64,000 nt of DNA from Leucogyrophana mollusca (taxonomy: Eukaryota; Basidiomycota; Agaricomycetes; Boletales), in assembly GCA_021014945.1 (NCBI GenBank), contig MU266392.1, forward strand, positions 62,001 to 126,000, in the 5' to 3' direction. Positions 1 to 9,641 of the stretch are shown piece after piece. The translations under genes were made by a program, and so were the position numbers. Below the pieces are notes generated by a model. That model did no database searches and was not told the origin of the DNA. It was given only the letters and a program-made list of their open reading frames with translations. Within the stretch, counting starts at the first letter, position 1. Each line of letters begins with the position of its first letter.

Positions 1-3000
1 GGTATTGCGTTTCGTTGGCGGCCGTGCGCAGACGGGGCTCTACGTATGTCCATGCTCCGTTATTCAAAGGCTCCTCCTGTGGAGAAAATTTAGTGGTCAA
101 GAATCGGGGGCGTCAATGCCGCAAAACATTACCTGGCACCAAAGGATGTCCGCGTTCGCATACCGGTCAAGATGAGGGGTGATCTGGGATGGATGTCCAG
201 GATTAGCGTGTAGGGGGGGTGACCCGAGTAAGACTACGCTCACGAGATCATAAGGGAATGGCGACAACTGCTCGATCCGGCTGATCGCAACATCCTTGAT
301 GCCCTTTTCTTCGCGCTCCTGAAGAAGTGTGTGATACACTTGTCCTATTTGGAAATTAAGCACGAGTTGCGCAGGCGTGACAAGTCTTGTGAAAAACACG
401 TACCGGTGCAGAGGATGTGGCGCCGCACTTCTTCAGCGGGAACCAAGTTCTCCGGGTGAGGCTCGGGGAGATATCGCTGGAAATGAGTGTCCCCAATCAT
501 CTCGGAGAGCTCGGAACGGGCGTTGGGATGACGCAAAAGAGATTTAGAGAAGAACATGATGAGCTGCGTGGTGCATCAGAATTGTGTAGATTCTACTGGA
601 TAAGTGGCTCACAGGTTTCCGGAAATCGCGGTGAATTTGACGGCGGAGGACGTGGAACTATGGGGCTGAGTTAGATGGTTGTGTTGGTCGAGATTTCGGC
701 ATACGTACATAGTTGGCGGGGGTCCTGGAAAACTCGGATCAGAGATGCAAAGAAGATAAAGGTGCTAAGACTCACGTCGGGTACACCACTTGCATGTTAC
801 AATCCTGATGTTGTCTTTCTATCTTCTCCGCTGAGGGGAACACGTGCGGATGGTCGTCACAGAGCTGCAGATACCTCTCCATCCTTCCGCTGGAGTGCTC
901 TGGGCCCTGCCCATCATAGCCATGGGGTAAACTCATAACAAGCCCGGTGCGCTGGATCCACTTGCGCTCACCAGCAGCGATGAACTGGTCAATGATACAC
1001 TGCGCGTTGTTAGCAAAGTCGCCGAATTGCGCCTCCCAGATCGTCAGGGAGTTGGGAGAGACGAGGGAGTACCCGAGCTCGAAACCCAGTGTCCCGAATT
1101 CCGACAGGGACGAGTTGCAGACGACGAAACGAGCTTGCTTCGAACCGAGGTCATTCAGTGGGACGTATTGCTGTTCGGTGGTCTGATCGTGGATGACCGC
1201 ATGACGCTGGGAGAAAGTTCCCCGTTCTACGTCCTGCCCTGAAACGCGGACGTGGATCTTTTCGAGTGCGAGCGAGCCGAACGCGAGAGCCTCGGCGGTG
1301 GACCAATCAATGCCTCGTCCCTCCTCGACAGCCTTTCCCCGCGCACTGAGGATGCGGGCGAGGTTTCGGTGGGGAGTGAATCCGGTGGGGTAGGTAGATA
1401 TGGCTTTCCCGACGCGTTTCAGGGTCTCCTCGTTCGAACCCGTAGAGCGGGTGGGAAGAATGTTTTCTGCAAGCTCGCGGGGGGAGGGGAAGCCTTGCCA
1501 TGAAGCGGAGAGCCATTCCTTACTCGTAGGCTCGTAGTCTTTTGCTGCCTCAGCGGCTTTCTCCATCATTCCCCACACCCACTTCTTATGCTCTTCGATA
1601 TCTTTCTCCGTAAAAGTCCCTCGTCCGACGAGGAATTTGGAATACAGCGTAAGGGGAGTGGGTTGTTTCTCGATGGCCTTGTACATGCGCGGCTGCGTGA
1701 AACTCGGCTGGTCGGACTCATTGTGGCCGTGGCGGCGATAGCACACAATGTCGATGACTACGTCGCGCTTGAACTTGGCGCGGTAGTCAGCGGCGAGCTG
1801 ACATACAAAGGTCACAGCTTCGGCGTTGTCCCCGTTGACATGGAAGATCGGAGCGTCGATGGACTTAGCGATATCGGATGGGTACGGTGTCGAACGGGCG
1901 AAGCGAGGATCGGTGGTGAAGCCAATTTGGTTGTTGACAACGAGGTGAATGGTTCCACCCGTGCCATAGTTGGGGAGATTGTGCATTCCCATTGTCTCGT
2001 AGACGACTCCTTGTCCGGCAAATGCGGCGTCTCCGTGGAGTAGAACGCCCATGGCAGAATTGTGTTCCCTTTCATCCTGTTCCAGATGCTGGATGGCGAG
2101 CGTCTTCCCGAGTACGATGGGGTCTGCTGCTTCCAGGTGGGAAGGATTTGCCACCAACGACAAGGAGACCTTCTTGCCGGAGGGTGTCGGGCGGATATAA
2201 TTCGCACCGAGATGGTATTTTACGTCTCCCGCGGGAGAGTCATCCTCGGCCACCAAGCCGGAAAACTCGTTCAGAATGGCTTCGATAGGTTTACGGATGA
2301 CGTTGGCTAAGACGTTCAACCGGCCGCGATGTGGCATACCAATGGTAACATGCTTTACACCATGGTCAACTGATCGGTCGATGAGGGCTTTCATTCCGGG
2401 GATGAGTGCCTCGCAGCCTTCAAGCCCAAAACGCCTGTCGTTCGGGTATTTACTCGCGATGAACTTTTCGAAGGACTCAGACCAGATGAGACGGTCCAAA
2501 ATCATGCGCTTTTCCTCTAGTGTGTAATTCCAAGGTTTTGGGATTTCAACACGCTCCCTGATCCAGTCGCACTGTTCTGTGCTGGGGATATGAACGTATT
2601 GAATGCCCACCGCACCACCTGGAATGATATGAGAGATTGACCGAGATATGATGGTCCGGTGACGCTTACAGTACATACGCTTCAATAGCGTGATGATTTC
2701 GCGCAGAGACATGGATTTGCGGTCCTCAGTTGCGAAATGAGGAAGAATACCTGGCCCGAGAGCGATCTGCTTGTCTAAATCACGCTCTGAGAAGCCATAA
2801 CGGCTGAGCTCAAGCTCAGGAGGATGGACATCCGCCAGGTCAACGTCGAGAATGCCTAAAGGATCAAGTTCTGCGACATGGTGACCGCGAACTTGGTAGG
2901 CCCGTACGAGGAGTTGCACCTAGAGAATTCTATGAGCCAGGCATTTCCGTTAAGGAAGGAGGGAATGACCTTTAGATGGTCGTCAAGCTGTGTCCCACCA

Positions 3001-3308
3001 CTAGCATGGAGGGCAGGCGCGCCATCAGCCGGGCGAGCTATGAAGCTAGGAGGTGACTGGGACGCCTTTGAGCTGTGAATTCCATGGTCGAGACTGGAGA
3101 AGTAGGCATCCCATGATGCGTGAACAGATTGGGGGTCCTGCCTCCAGTGTTTGTACATTTCTTCAGCGTAGTACGCATTTGAACCATTGGCGAAGGGGTC
3201 ACTTGCGGAAGGTGGGGTTGAGGGGGTGGCAAGAGCTCGATGCGAAGGACGACTAGCGCTGGGTCGTAGTGCCCGATGCAAAGGCCTCAAGGCCTGTCTC
3301 GAAAGCAT
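1..3308 (-). CDS. KGD1: 2-oxoglutarate dehydrogenase E1 component, mitochondrial (C-terminus cut by window edge)
   Basis: Thiamine-diphosphate E1 subunit of the mitochondrial 2-oxoglutarate dehydrogenase complex (TCA cycle), which decarboxylates 2-oxoglutarate and passes the succinyl group to the E2 lipoyl domain. The ATG at 3308 opens an Arg/Ser-rich, acid-poor presequence ([17 protein letters not shown]) typical of mitochondrial import, followed by the E1 N-terminal signature around [12 protein letters not shown]. One intron (about 2920-2968) leads to the large exon 772-2919, with the E1 ThDP region ([36 protein letters not shown]) and the transketolase-like pyrimidine domain ([17 protein letters not shown]). 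At least five further short exons continue leftwards: [59 protein letters not shown] and [13 protein letters not shown]. The last readable exon is [15 protein letters not shown], so only the last few dozen residues lie outside the window. The frame is intact. Confidence is high from full-length family resemblance. Confidence 0.97.
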
Positions 3309-3785
3309 AGGACTGTGGTAAGGTGTCAGCGAGAGATTTCACGAGACAAGGTCGCACCACCAGTGCTCGTCTTACTGGTTGGCTGTTCTTGCATCGCCAC
3401 GACGCCAGCCGACACGTTTCCCGAGGTCGCCCGAACGGGGAAAGGTGGGTCAGCCGACTTGGGCTGAGGACATCCGATAGCCCAACGATAGCCTGCTGAT
3501 GCCTTCAATATATGCTTGATGGCTGTACCTCTCAATCTGTACATCGTCCTCTCTCGCTGTTGCGCATACGCGATTTTGCTGATCAAAGCGACGCGGCGAG
3601 CAATGCGGAGGACGGGGACGATACTCGCCACGAAAGACATAGTCCGAGTGCAGACCTTTTGGCCTCAGACCAATCAAGCCGAGCGCGCCGACGTTTGCCG
3701 ATATTGAGCATCAAAAAGCCCGACTCCGACCTATGAGAGGAGGTAGGCTCGATACCAGCGTTTCAAACTCCGCTACGCCGTTCGC

Positions 3786-3832
3786 AAGCTCACGCCTCTC
3801 ATATTACTTGCTCATATGAGAGGCGGGAGCTT
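3786..3832. repeat. Long inverted repeat / hairpin
   Basis: Arms 3786-3804 and 3814-3832 are 19 nt each and complementary except at one position, around a 9-nt loop. The first and last bases of the arms are AAGCTC and GAGCTT, and the inner part is GCCTCTCATAT / ATATGAGAGGC. Weaker complementarity continues outward for about 7 bp. It lies about 480 bp upstream of the KGD1 start codon. Confidence 0.85.
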
Positions 3833-3883
3833 ACGTACGCAGACTGGTCGCGAGTCTAGAGAGGAGGCATTTTCAGACTGAAA

Positions 3884-3913
3884 TCTGGAGGAGGGGTCGA
3901 CCCCCCTTCCAGA
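3884..3913. repeat. Imperfect palindrome centred on GTCGAC
   Basis: A 30-bp imperfect palindrome with no loop, running TCTGGA...TCGA...TCCAGA and containing G-rich and C-rich half-sites with two mismatching positions. It begins about 50 bp after the hairpin at 3786-3832. It may be a protein-binding site, a folded transcript element or part of an old miniature element. Confidence 0.6.
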
Positions 3914-4689
3914 CAGAAAACCATCTCCGGAACACATTTTGGGCTCCGCGCCCCGATGTTTTGACGTGCATCTACGCGTCTTCGCCTTTTCCGGTGCACT
4001 CCGGCCGCAAACCGTCACCAGAGGGCGGGTAACTTTTTGTGAATCAAATCTCCCAACGTTAACGTTGAATTCTACTTCCTATTAATTCTACATCCTATTC
4101 TTCAGACCCAGGCGAAACCCCGCCGACAAAGTTTGCGCTCTGCCTAGCAATTGGAACAGTTGGGTATGTTGCTGGGAACGATTTTTGTTCTTAAGGGTTC
4201 CCCCGGGTAAGTAGCATGCACTTCACATTCGCATTGGACGAATAAGTGGTACAAGGAGCCCTGCTGGAGGGAAAAGGCTGATAAAGCTATTAGGGATATG
4301 TAATCGCGGTCCCCTGATAAGCTAGATGAGTGGATGATTCGACCAACGGCATCTTCGGGAGTCTGAAGATACCTTTGGCGTGGGTTAATGAAGCAAAGGT
4401 GACGTGATCATCGATCTGTGTTCGCCAGTGGGATCCTTACATTTTTGTGAAACTTAGGCACTGCGCCGTCCATCGAGGCGAGGTTTACGAGGCATGTCAG
4501 CTAGTATATATGCACATCCGCATGCCTCTTAACAGCAGCTCACGACCTCGCCGTTACGCAACTACCAGAAGCTGTCATCCGTAATGATTTGGAGCCTCTA
4601 AGTTCTCTATTCGAGAGTATGTCCTCTAATCTGCAGGGATGGTACTTCAGGGGGAAAATATGCGATGGCCGACTCCTTTCGCCCCTTCC

Positions 4690-5109
4690 CTTACGCTGAC
4701 ATGGTGATTGGCAGGCGTACATGGACTACGCCCACGCGATGACTCGCATACCACAGCTGCACGCGCAAGTTGATCATCATTATGCTGTTTCCGATGCTGC
4801 ACAAGAAGAATAGGTCGAGAGGTTCTCGCAGACTGTGCCAAGGCTGATTGGTCTCCTGCCGGATATTCTCGCGGCACGCTGGAATCCTCTGCACCAGACC
4901 GCTCTTGCGGAGAAGATCACGCGCTTGACCACTTGCTGTGGTAGGCTCTCCCGCTCGATGGTAACACTTCATTCTCATCCTTACCATTGCAGGTTCAATA
5001 TCAATCTCAAGCGACGTTATCGGGGGTCGACACAGCTCAAACATATCAAGACGAGTGCATTAGAGCGCTTTATGCGGTCAATACAAGCTTCGTGAACGCT
5101 AGGGAGTAG
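4690..5109 (+). pseudogene. Coding-like relic with an in-frame stop (unidentified)
   Basis: Three consecutive blocks read like real protein on the + strand. After an acceptor-like site near 4713 comes AYMDYAHAMTRIPQLHAQVD, ending AAQEE and a TAG at 4811-4813. In the same frame it continues VERFSQTVPRLIGLLPDI and WNPLHQTALAEKITRLTTCC up to a donor-like GTAGGC near 4940. After an acceptor near 4992 follows VQYQSQATLSGVDTAQTYQD, ending SFVNARE and TAG at 5107-5109. Composition and intron signals suggest an exon series, but the TAG at 4811 breaks it and no clear start exon is found upstream. I do not recognise the family. It is either a decayed gene or a gene whose splicing I have not resolved. 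Confidence 0.35.
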
Positions 5110-5397
5110 AGAATATGTCCAACTTGGTTCCGTATCGTTGTTGTTCCAAATATTTGACCGTTCACTTGGATAGATGACTGGAGGATTCAGCTTTTCAATT
5201 AACTTCAATGCTCCAAACCCAATTCTCATCCGCACCCCTCACAAGCCACAATTCAATTTTCAAGCGTATTGAAGTTCGAAAGAGTGCACTCCGCCCACAT
5301 TACCACTTGATGTCGGACCCATGTCAACGGGCGGTTCAACATATCGTAAGCACGCGCTCCAACTCCAAGTGAGCGCTACATTAAGAAAACGGAAACA

Positions 5398-5691
5398 CTA
5401 ACTCAATGGCCAGCCAGCACATCGGTTATTCTTGTAAAACGACAATCTTTTACCAGGTCCCGAAAATCTGAACGACGAGAATCCATGGCCAAGTGTGATC
5501 ATCTGGCAGTATTTCTTCTGAGGGCCCGGAGAGTCCAGCGTGGAAGAGTAGTAGGTGGGCTTTCCTTTAAAGTCGCGGTCTGGCCATGTTTCTAGCCTCC
5601 AGGAGTAGGCCTTGACCGAGTTTTCGGCAGGTCTGGCACAGGCGAGAGGGGTGGCGAGGAGTGCGACGGCAGTGATGGTTGTGAAAAGCAT
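5398..5691 (-). CDS. Small secreted protein, beta/gamma-crystallin-like
   Basis: Single-exon 97-residue protein. The first ~20 residues (MLFTTITAVALLATPLACA) form a clear signal peptide with AXA-type cleavage, so the product should be secreted as about 77 residues. The mature part is rich in aromatic and basic residues and has two cysteines, in KKYCQMITLG and NNRCAGWPLS. The pattern F-x-G-K near residue 43, then C-x5-G-x-x-x-S-S-F, then SFYKNNRCAG resembles one beta/gamma-crystallin Greek-key motif; this is inferred by eye and not certain. The C-terminal layout (C...SF.F...FY...C) is echoed by the secreted protein at 55965-56574. A role as effector, antimicrobial or cell-wall protein is possible but not shown. 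Confidence 0.7.
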   Translation of the reverse strand: MLFTTITAVALLATPLACARPAENSVKAYSWRLETWPDRDFKGKPTYYSSTLDSPGPQKKYCQMITLGHGFSSFRFSGPGKRLSFYKNNRCAGWPLS

Positions 5692-6740
5692 GGTGCTATT
5701 GTAGATTGATCAGTGACAGATGCAGGGGAGGAGGCAAAACTTTTCTAAACTGATGGGCAATTGGAGTTTGCCTGGATTCGCGTTTGGTGGGTGTGGGCTT
5801 TGGGACGAAGTTCGCGTCACACACTGATGGATTCTATACTGGGCTCGACGGCCCGCGGTGTGGGGGGCAGAGTGGGCCACGCAGTACAAGACTACAAGTG
5901 CATACTTCCTCACGGAATACGGCGTGGGTCCGGGTGGGTCACGCCTGGCCGCGCTCGATACCTTCAACCCATGCTTTATCACGGAATGTGGTGTGACATC
6001 CGGTCGCTCTTGGGCAAAGGGCACCCACGTATCGGCTTGGACTCGGATGTGGGATGTGGTCTCCACTAGGTGGACGAGAGCCACCTTGGGAACGGCCTGG
6101 TGTCCAGTCCTAAACTGGCGGAAAGGCCGAAAATCTGGCATATATCTGATCCTGGAAGGCAGATGGATGTGCAGTGTTGACAGCAATGTTTGATTCGATC
6201 TTTGGACGGATGAGGCTCCCCCGCCGGCAAGCTCCCAGTCAACTTGAACTACGCACGTCGTCGCATGCACTGCGCTGTGCATTGTCGCAACTCGATGTAC
6301 TAACGGCAACGCGTTTTGTGCTGCGCCACGATGTTGCCAAACCTCAGCGCCCAGCGACAAGTGGTTTTCCCGTTGTATCGCGCGTCGACGTAGTAGCCCC
6401 GAATACTCCGTACAATCGATATTAGGAAGAACTCACCATGCTGCATATGATCTTATGGTGAAGGTGATCAAGCGTGTGAAGGGGGTGGGTTGACGAGATG
6501 GTAAAGCAACGAGCAGTCCTAATCATATATTTAGGCCGAATTGCAACACTGCCATCCACAGTACACTCGGGGCTCGCACCAGATGTCGTGCTACAATAAT
6601 TCGAGCCATTCACCTCGATCTCGAGGACTACTTCGACACGATTGGTGGAGAGGGGCTGAGTTAAAATTGTCACCTCTGCATTGCCAATGCATCACCAACT
6701 CATCGGTCCTCACGACCCGTCCACTGGAGCTAGATGACCA
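5692..6740. other. Non-coding stretch between secreted protein and DUF6534 gene
   Basis: Holds the upstream region of the secreted protein (start at 5691, minus) and the downstream region of the DUF6534 gene. Long open frames occur on both strands between 5710 and 6425, but they lack splice-supported continuations and recognisable motifs. I call no gene here. Confidence 0.5.
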
Positions 6741-8671
6741 CTAGGGAGACTCTACCAAGAAAGGTGGGCCCGTTTCAAGGGGCGGTGTCCGGGACGGCGG
6801 TATCGTCGATAGCTCGACAGTTTTCGTGACACGTTCTCGTATAAATTTCCTGGCGTTCAGGCTTCGCAGCCAATCAGTTAGCCTGGCCGCCACTTTGAAG
6901 TCACTCACACTGCCAGCAAGGAATTGGTATAGGCTTTTAGCACGACAACTTAGTCTGAGTATGTTTTTTACAGAAGCGTTGATGCAGTGGCTTACATTTA
7001 CAGATGATAGGGGCAGGGCCTCCGAGCCAATACTGGCCATCTTGTGTCCAATTCTGTGGAAGTGGATTATCTGAATCACCGTTGTGAAAGGTGACACGAA
7101 GGACATACAAAGACAAATAATAATAGCGACACCAAGCTGTAAACCACGTATACTCAATACGAGGGATGACGCGCGAAAAGGACCGCACCTTACCATGTGA
7201 GAAGCCCCATGTTAACGAACACATTAATCAGGCCTTGTATGGCTGTTCCCAGGCTGGGACGCCCAATTGATGTCAATGTCTGTTCAATTCAGACCCCGGC
7301 GAAAGTCGCACCGTTTAATTCCCGACCGCTGTGGTCGCAGATAGAAAAAAATTGAGCCCGTGATGAGTGCGTCACATATTACGCCAAGCCCTGCTGCTGT
7401 ACCACCTGTAACCTAGGTGTGCAAAGGAATTCCGCTTAGTGACTCTGCATCTTGGCCAAGGCTCGCAATTCCGTACCCTTGAGATGTTTGCAGACGTCGG
7501 AGAGGTGAAACGAGTGCTGGCCTGCATGTAAGCCTGGTTTACACTACTATACGTGATTGGAGACCTACATCTGTACGACACACACTATAAAGAGCGGAAT
7601 AACTCAGCGTGACGGGAGTTCTTTAGGAGACGACACGAACCGATTCCGAGCACTATTTATAGAATAATTAAACGTCAAATCGTATCACAGTTCAAGGGAT
7701 TGACATCTCACCGAATTCAGCAAGAGCAATCAGTAACTAGAGGGAATTGTGAACGTGACAGAGGGTATCGCAAAAATGTCAACCGACAGAGCTCACCACC
7801 GCAGCTGTGATCAGTTTGTTGTGGCCACTTACTGAAGAGTATCGCTGAGTTGTGACTACGAGCAGCCGAAAAGCACTTACTGATCCATAATCGGTGGGCA
7901 TAAAAGCTAGCTCTAGTAGAATCAAAGAGTTACAGAAACCACTTCGAAAAAGCTTACCTCTGAACAACGACTGTGGTGCAATACTTGACACCCCGATTTC
8001 AGTCACACGCACGAGTCATGATCGAAAAAACATACGCTGAGCATGGCTGCCATCTGGGAGAAGCCGTCGTTAGAGAGGGCCGCAACTCCGAGTTTGAAGG
8101 AATGCTTACAGGTGCTTCCCTAAAGTATAGCACAAAACGGACACACTGAGGCGCGATGCAAAGGCGTCTAAAACACCGACAGGGACACACCACGGTAGCA
8201 CCAAAGAATTGTCGTTGTGGTGACGCGGTATGAGCAGCACCCAGTTGTATGCAACCATTCCATATGATTGTAGAGTGTCTAGAATACTAGGTGCGGGGAG
8301 GAAGCATCGTTTAGGAAGGCTAAACGCTTTTTAAAGGAAATAAAGGATCCTCACAAGACAAATAACACCTTGCCACGCAGTCAGCTCCGGGTTTGTTTTT
8401 GTTCAAAGGCATAGCTCACCAACATCTTTAATGCTCTCGGATCCAGAGGAAATGCGTGCATGTAGAAGCCATACTGCCCCAAGGCAACGCCGTACATTCT
8501 GCTCATCTTTCAGCCGAGGGAGTTTATGTGACAGTGAGGCAAGCAACTCACCCTAGAGAGAAGGCAAGACCTATCGGCGAGGATAAACAAAACAATGTTC
8601 CTTCGAGATCTAGTAAGTAACTGACCTATGAGTCCTGGACCCCAGTTTAGCGCAGCAGACACGTCGGACAT
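6741..8671 (-). CDS. DUF6534-family integral membrane protein (about 10 very short exons)
   Basis: Start ATG at 8671: MSDVSAALNWGPGLIG is exon 1 (8671-8626), followed by LAFSLG, then MYGVALGQYGFYMHAFPLD with PRALKML. This is the N-terminal pattern LYG...Q..FY...FP.D...LK of the DUF6534 proteins that are expanded in Agaricomycetes. Next come VLFVFILDTLQSYGMVAYN (an LDT.H/Q helix), VLDAFASRLSVSVLCYTLG, weaker short exons at about 7700-8000, then GVICDALITGSIFFYL plus RPQRSGIK (7290-7375). Then LGTAIQGLINVFVNMGLLTC, and finally ICKSYTNSLLAVLNARKFIR, the family hallmark, ending LVESP and TAG at 6741. Introns are 45-60 nt with consensus ends. The middle (7400-7800) and the join at 7030-7130 are not fully resolved, so minor disruption cannot be excluded. 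Function of the family is unknown; several helices are predicted by eye. Confidence 0.75.
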
Positions 8672-9641
8672 GTTTGTGACTGAAGAAGGGAAGGAGCTGA
8701 GGGCGCTCGAAATGACTGAGATCTCAGAGTTTAATACTCACTATGGCTGTCAGCTGCTGCAGGGCTGAGAATGCTTGAGTCCGAGAGATACTAGTGTTTC
8801 ATAAAAGCATTGGATGAACTCTATCGCCAAGTCAGGATCTTGGCGGCCAGGCTTAGCCGACTGCTACCATCTACGTAGAGAAGAGTCAAGGGTCGACACT
8901 AAAAACCTTTTAAAGTACGCACCCCAGGGCTCGGGTCGAAATACGCAATACGGTGGTCTTCGGTCGTCAACACGTCGGGTTCAGGCTCGACCTCCGCACG
9001 ATAAGCTTTCAGTGCCAGTGAGTTGCGAAAAGCACACTCAATGGGCAAGCAGTTAGAACTTAGAAGTCGAAGGAGAGCAGGCTGAAGATGCCATCCCGGG
9101 CCCATACATATGTGAAGACTTAGTATACAGAATTAGAGTGCATTGACCTGTACAGACCAGTACCTGCTGTTCGAGAGTGTACAGGAGTCGTTGACATGCC
9201 ACATGGTCCCTCTCCAATGACAGATACACGGTTGCAGAAGACATTTAGTCTCCTCCAGGCAAACCGGCGAGTTCCGAATGAAGACTCCTCTGACAAGTTG
9301 TCTCTTCTCAACAACAGCAAGCCAGTACAGCCACAGTCCAGAAACCCGCAAGCCATGGTGCAGACCCTTACCGGGTCCTGCGGCCTACCGAAGGTTGAGG
9401 CGAAAGAGCTGGTGGGGAGGATTTCGAAAGGTTCAGACACAGGTGACAGCTCGTTCCTACTGAGTGGTCTCCCACTGATGTTTCGTCGACTGATCTTGCA
9501 GACCATATAAAGGCACGTGGTTTTAAACTGAGGGCGAGGTGGAACGAGACAGTCTTTACGACAGCTTCGTAGCACTAGTGACGTACATGACCTGTTAAAC
9601 GAGCAGCAGGGTCTCGGAGTCAAGTCAAGCAACCTCGAGAT
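8672..9641. other. Unassigned stretch between DUF6534 gene and MED14
   Basis: Contains the DUF6534 promoter side and the 3' flank of MED14. From 9120 to 9632 the minus strand is open for 170 codons and the plus strand is open for 104 codons (9196-9510). Neither translation shows a domain I recognise, and no splice-joined neighbours were found. One of the two could be a short lineage-specific gene. Confidence 0.4.

Larger units (their letters stand above)
3309..5397. other. Gene-poor stretch upstream of KGD1
   Basis: No confident complete gene. The first few hundred bases should hold the KGD1 promoter and 5' UTR. Open frames at 3326-3640 (-) and 3512-3736 (+) match nothing I recognise. The stretch contains two strong inverted repeats (3786-3832 and 3884-3913) and a coding-like but interrupted segment at about 4690-5109, listed separately. 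Confidence 0.6.

Noticed and set aside
1588..2043. 151-codon open frame on the plus strand
   Set aside because: Antisense shadow of the conserved KGD1 exon.
5710..6360. 216-codon minus-strand frame with local internal similarity
   Set aside because: No start context, no family features, and low-complexity composition; the plus strand is equally open.
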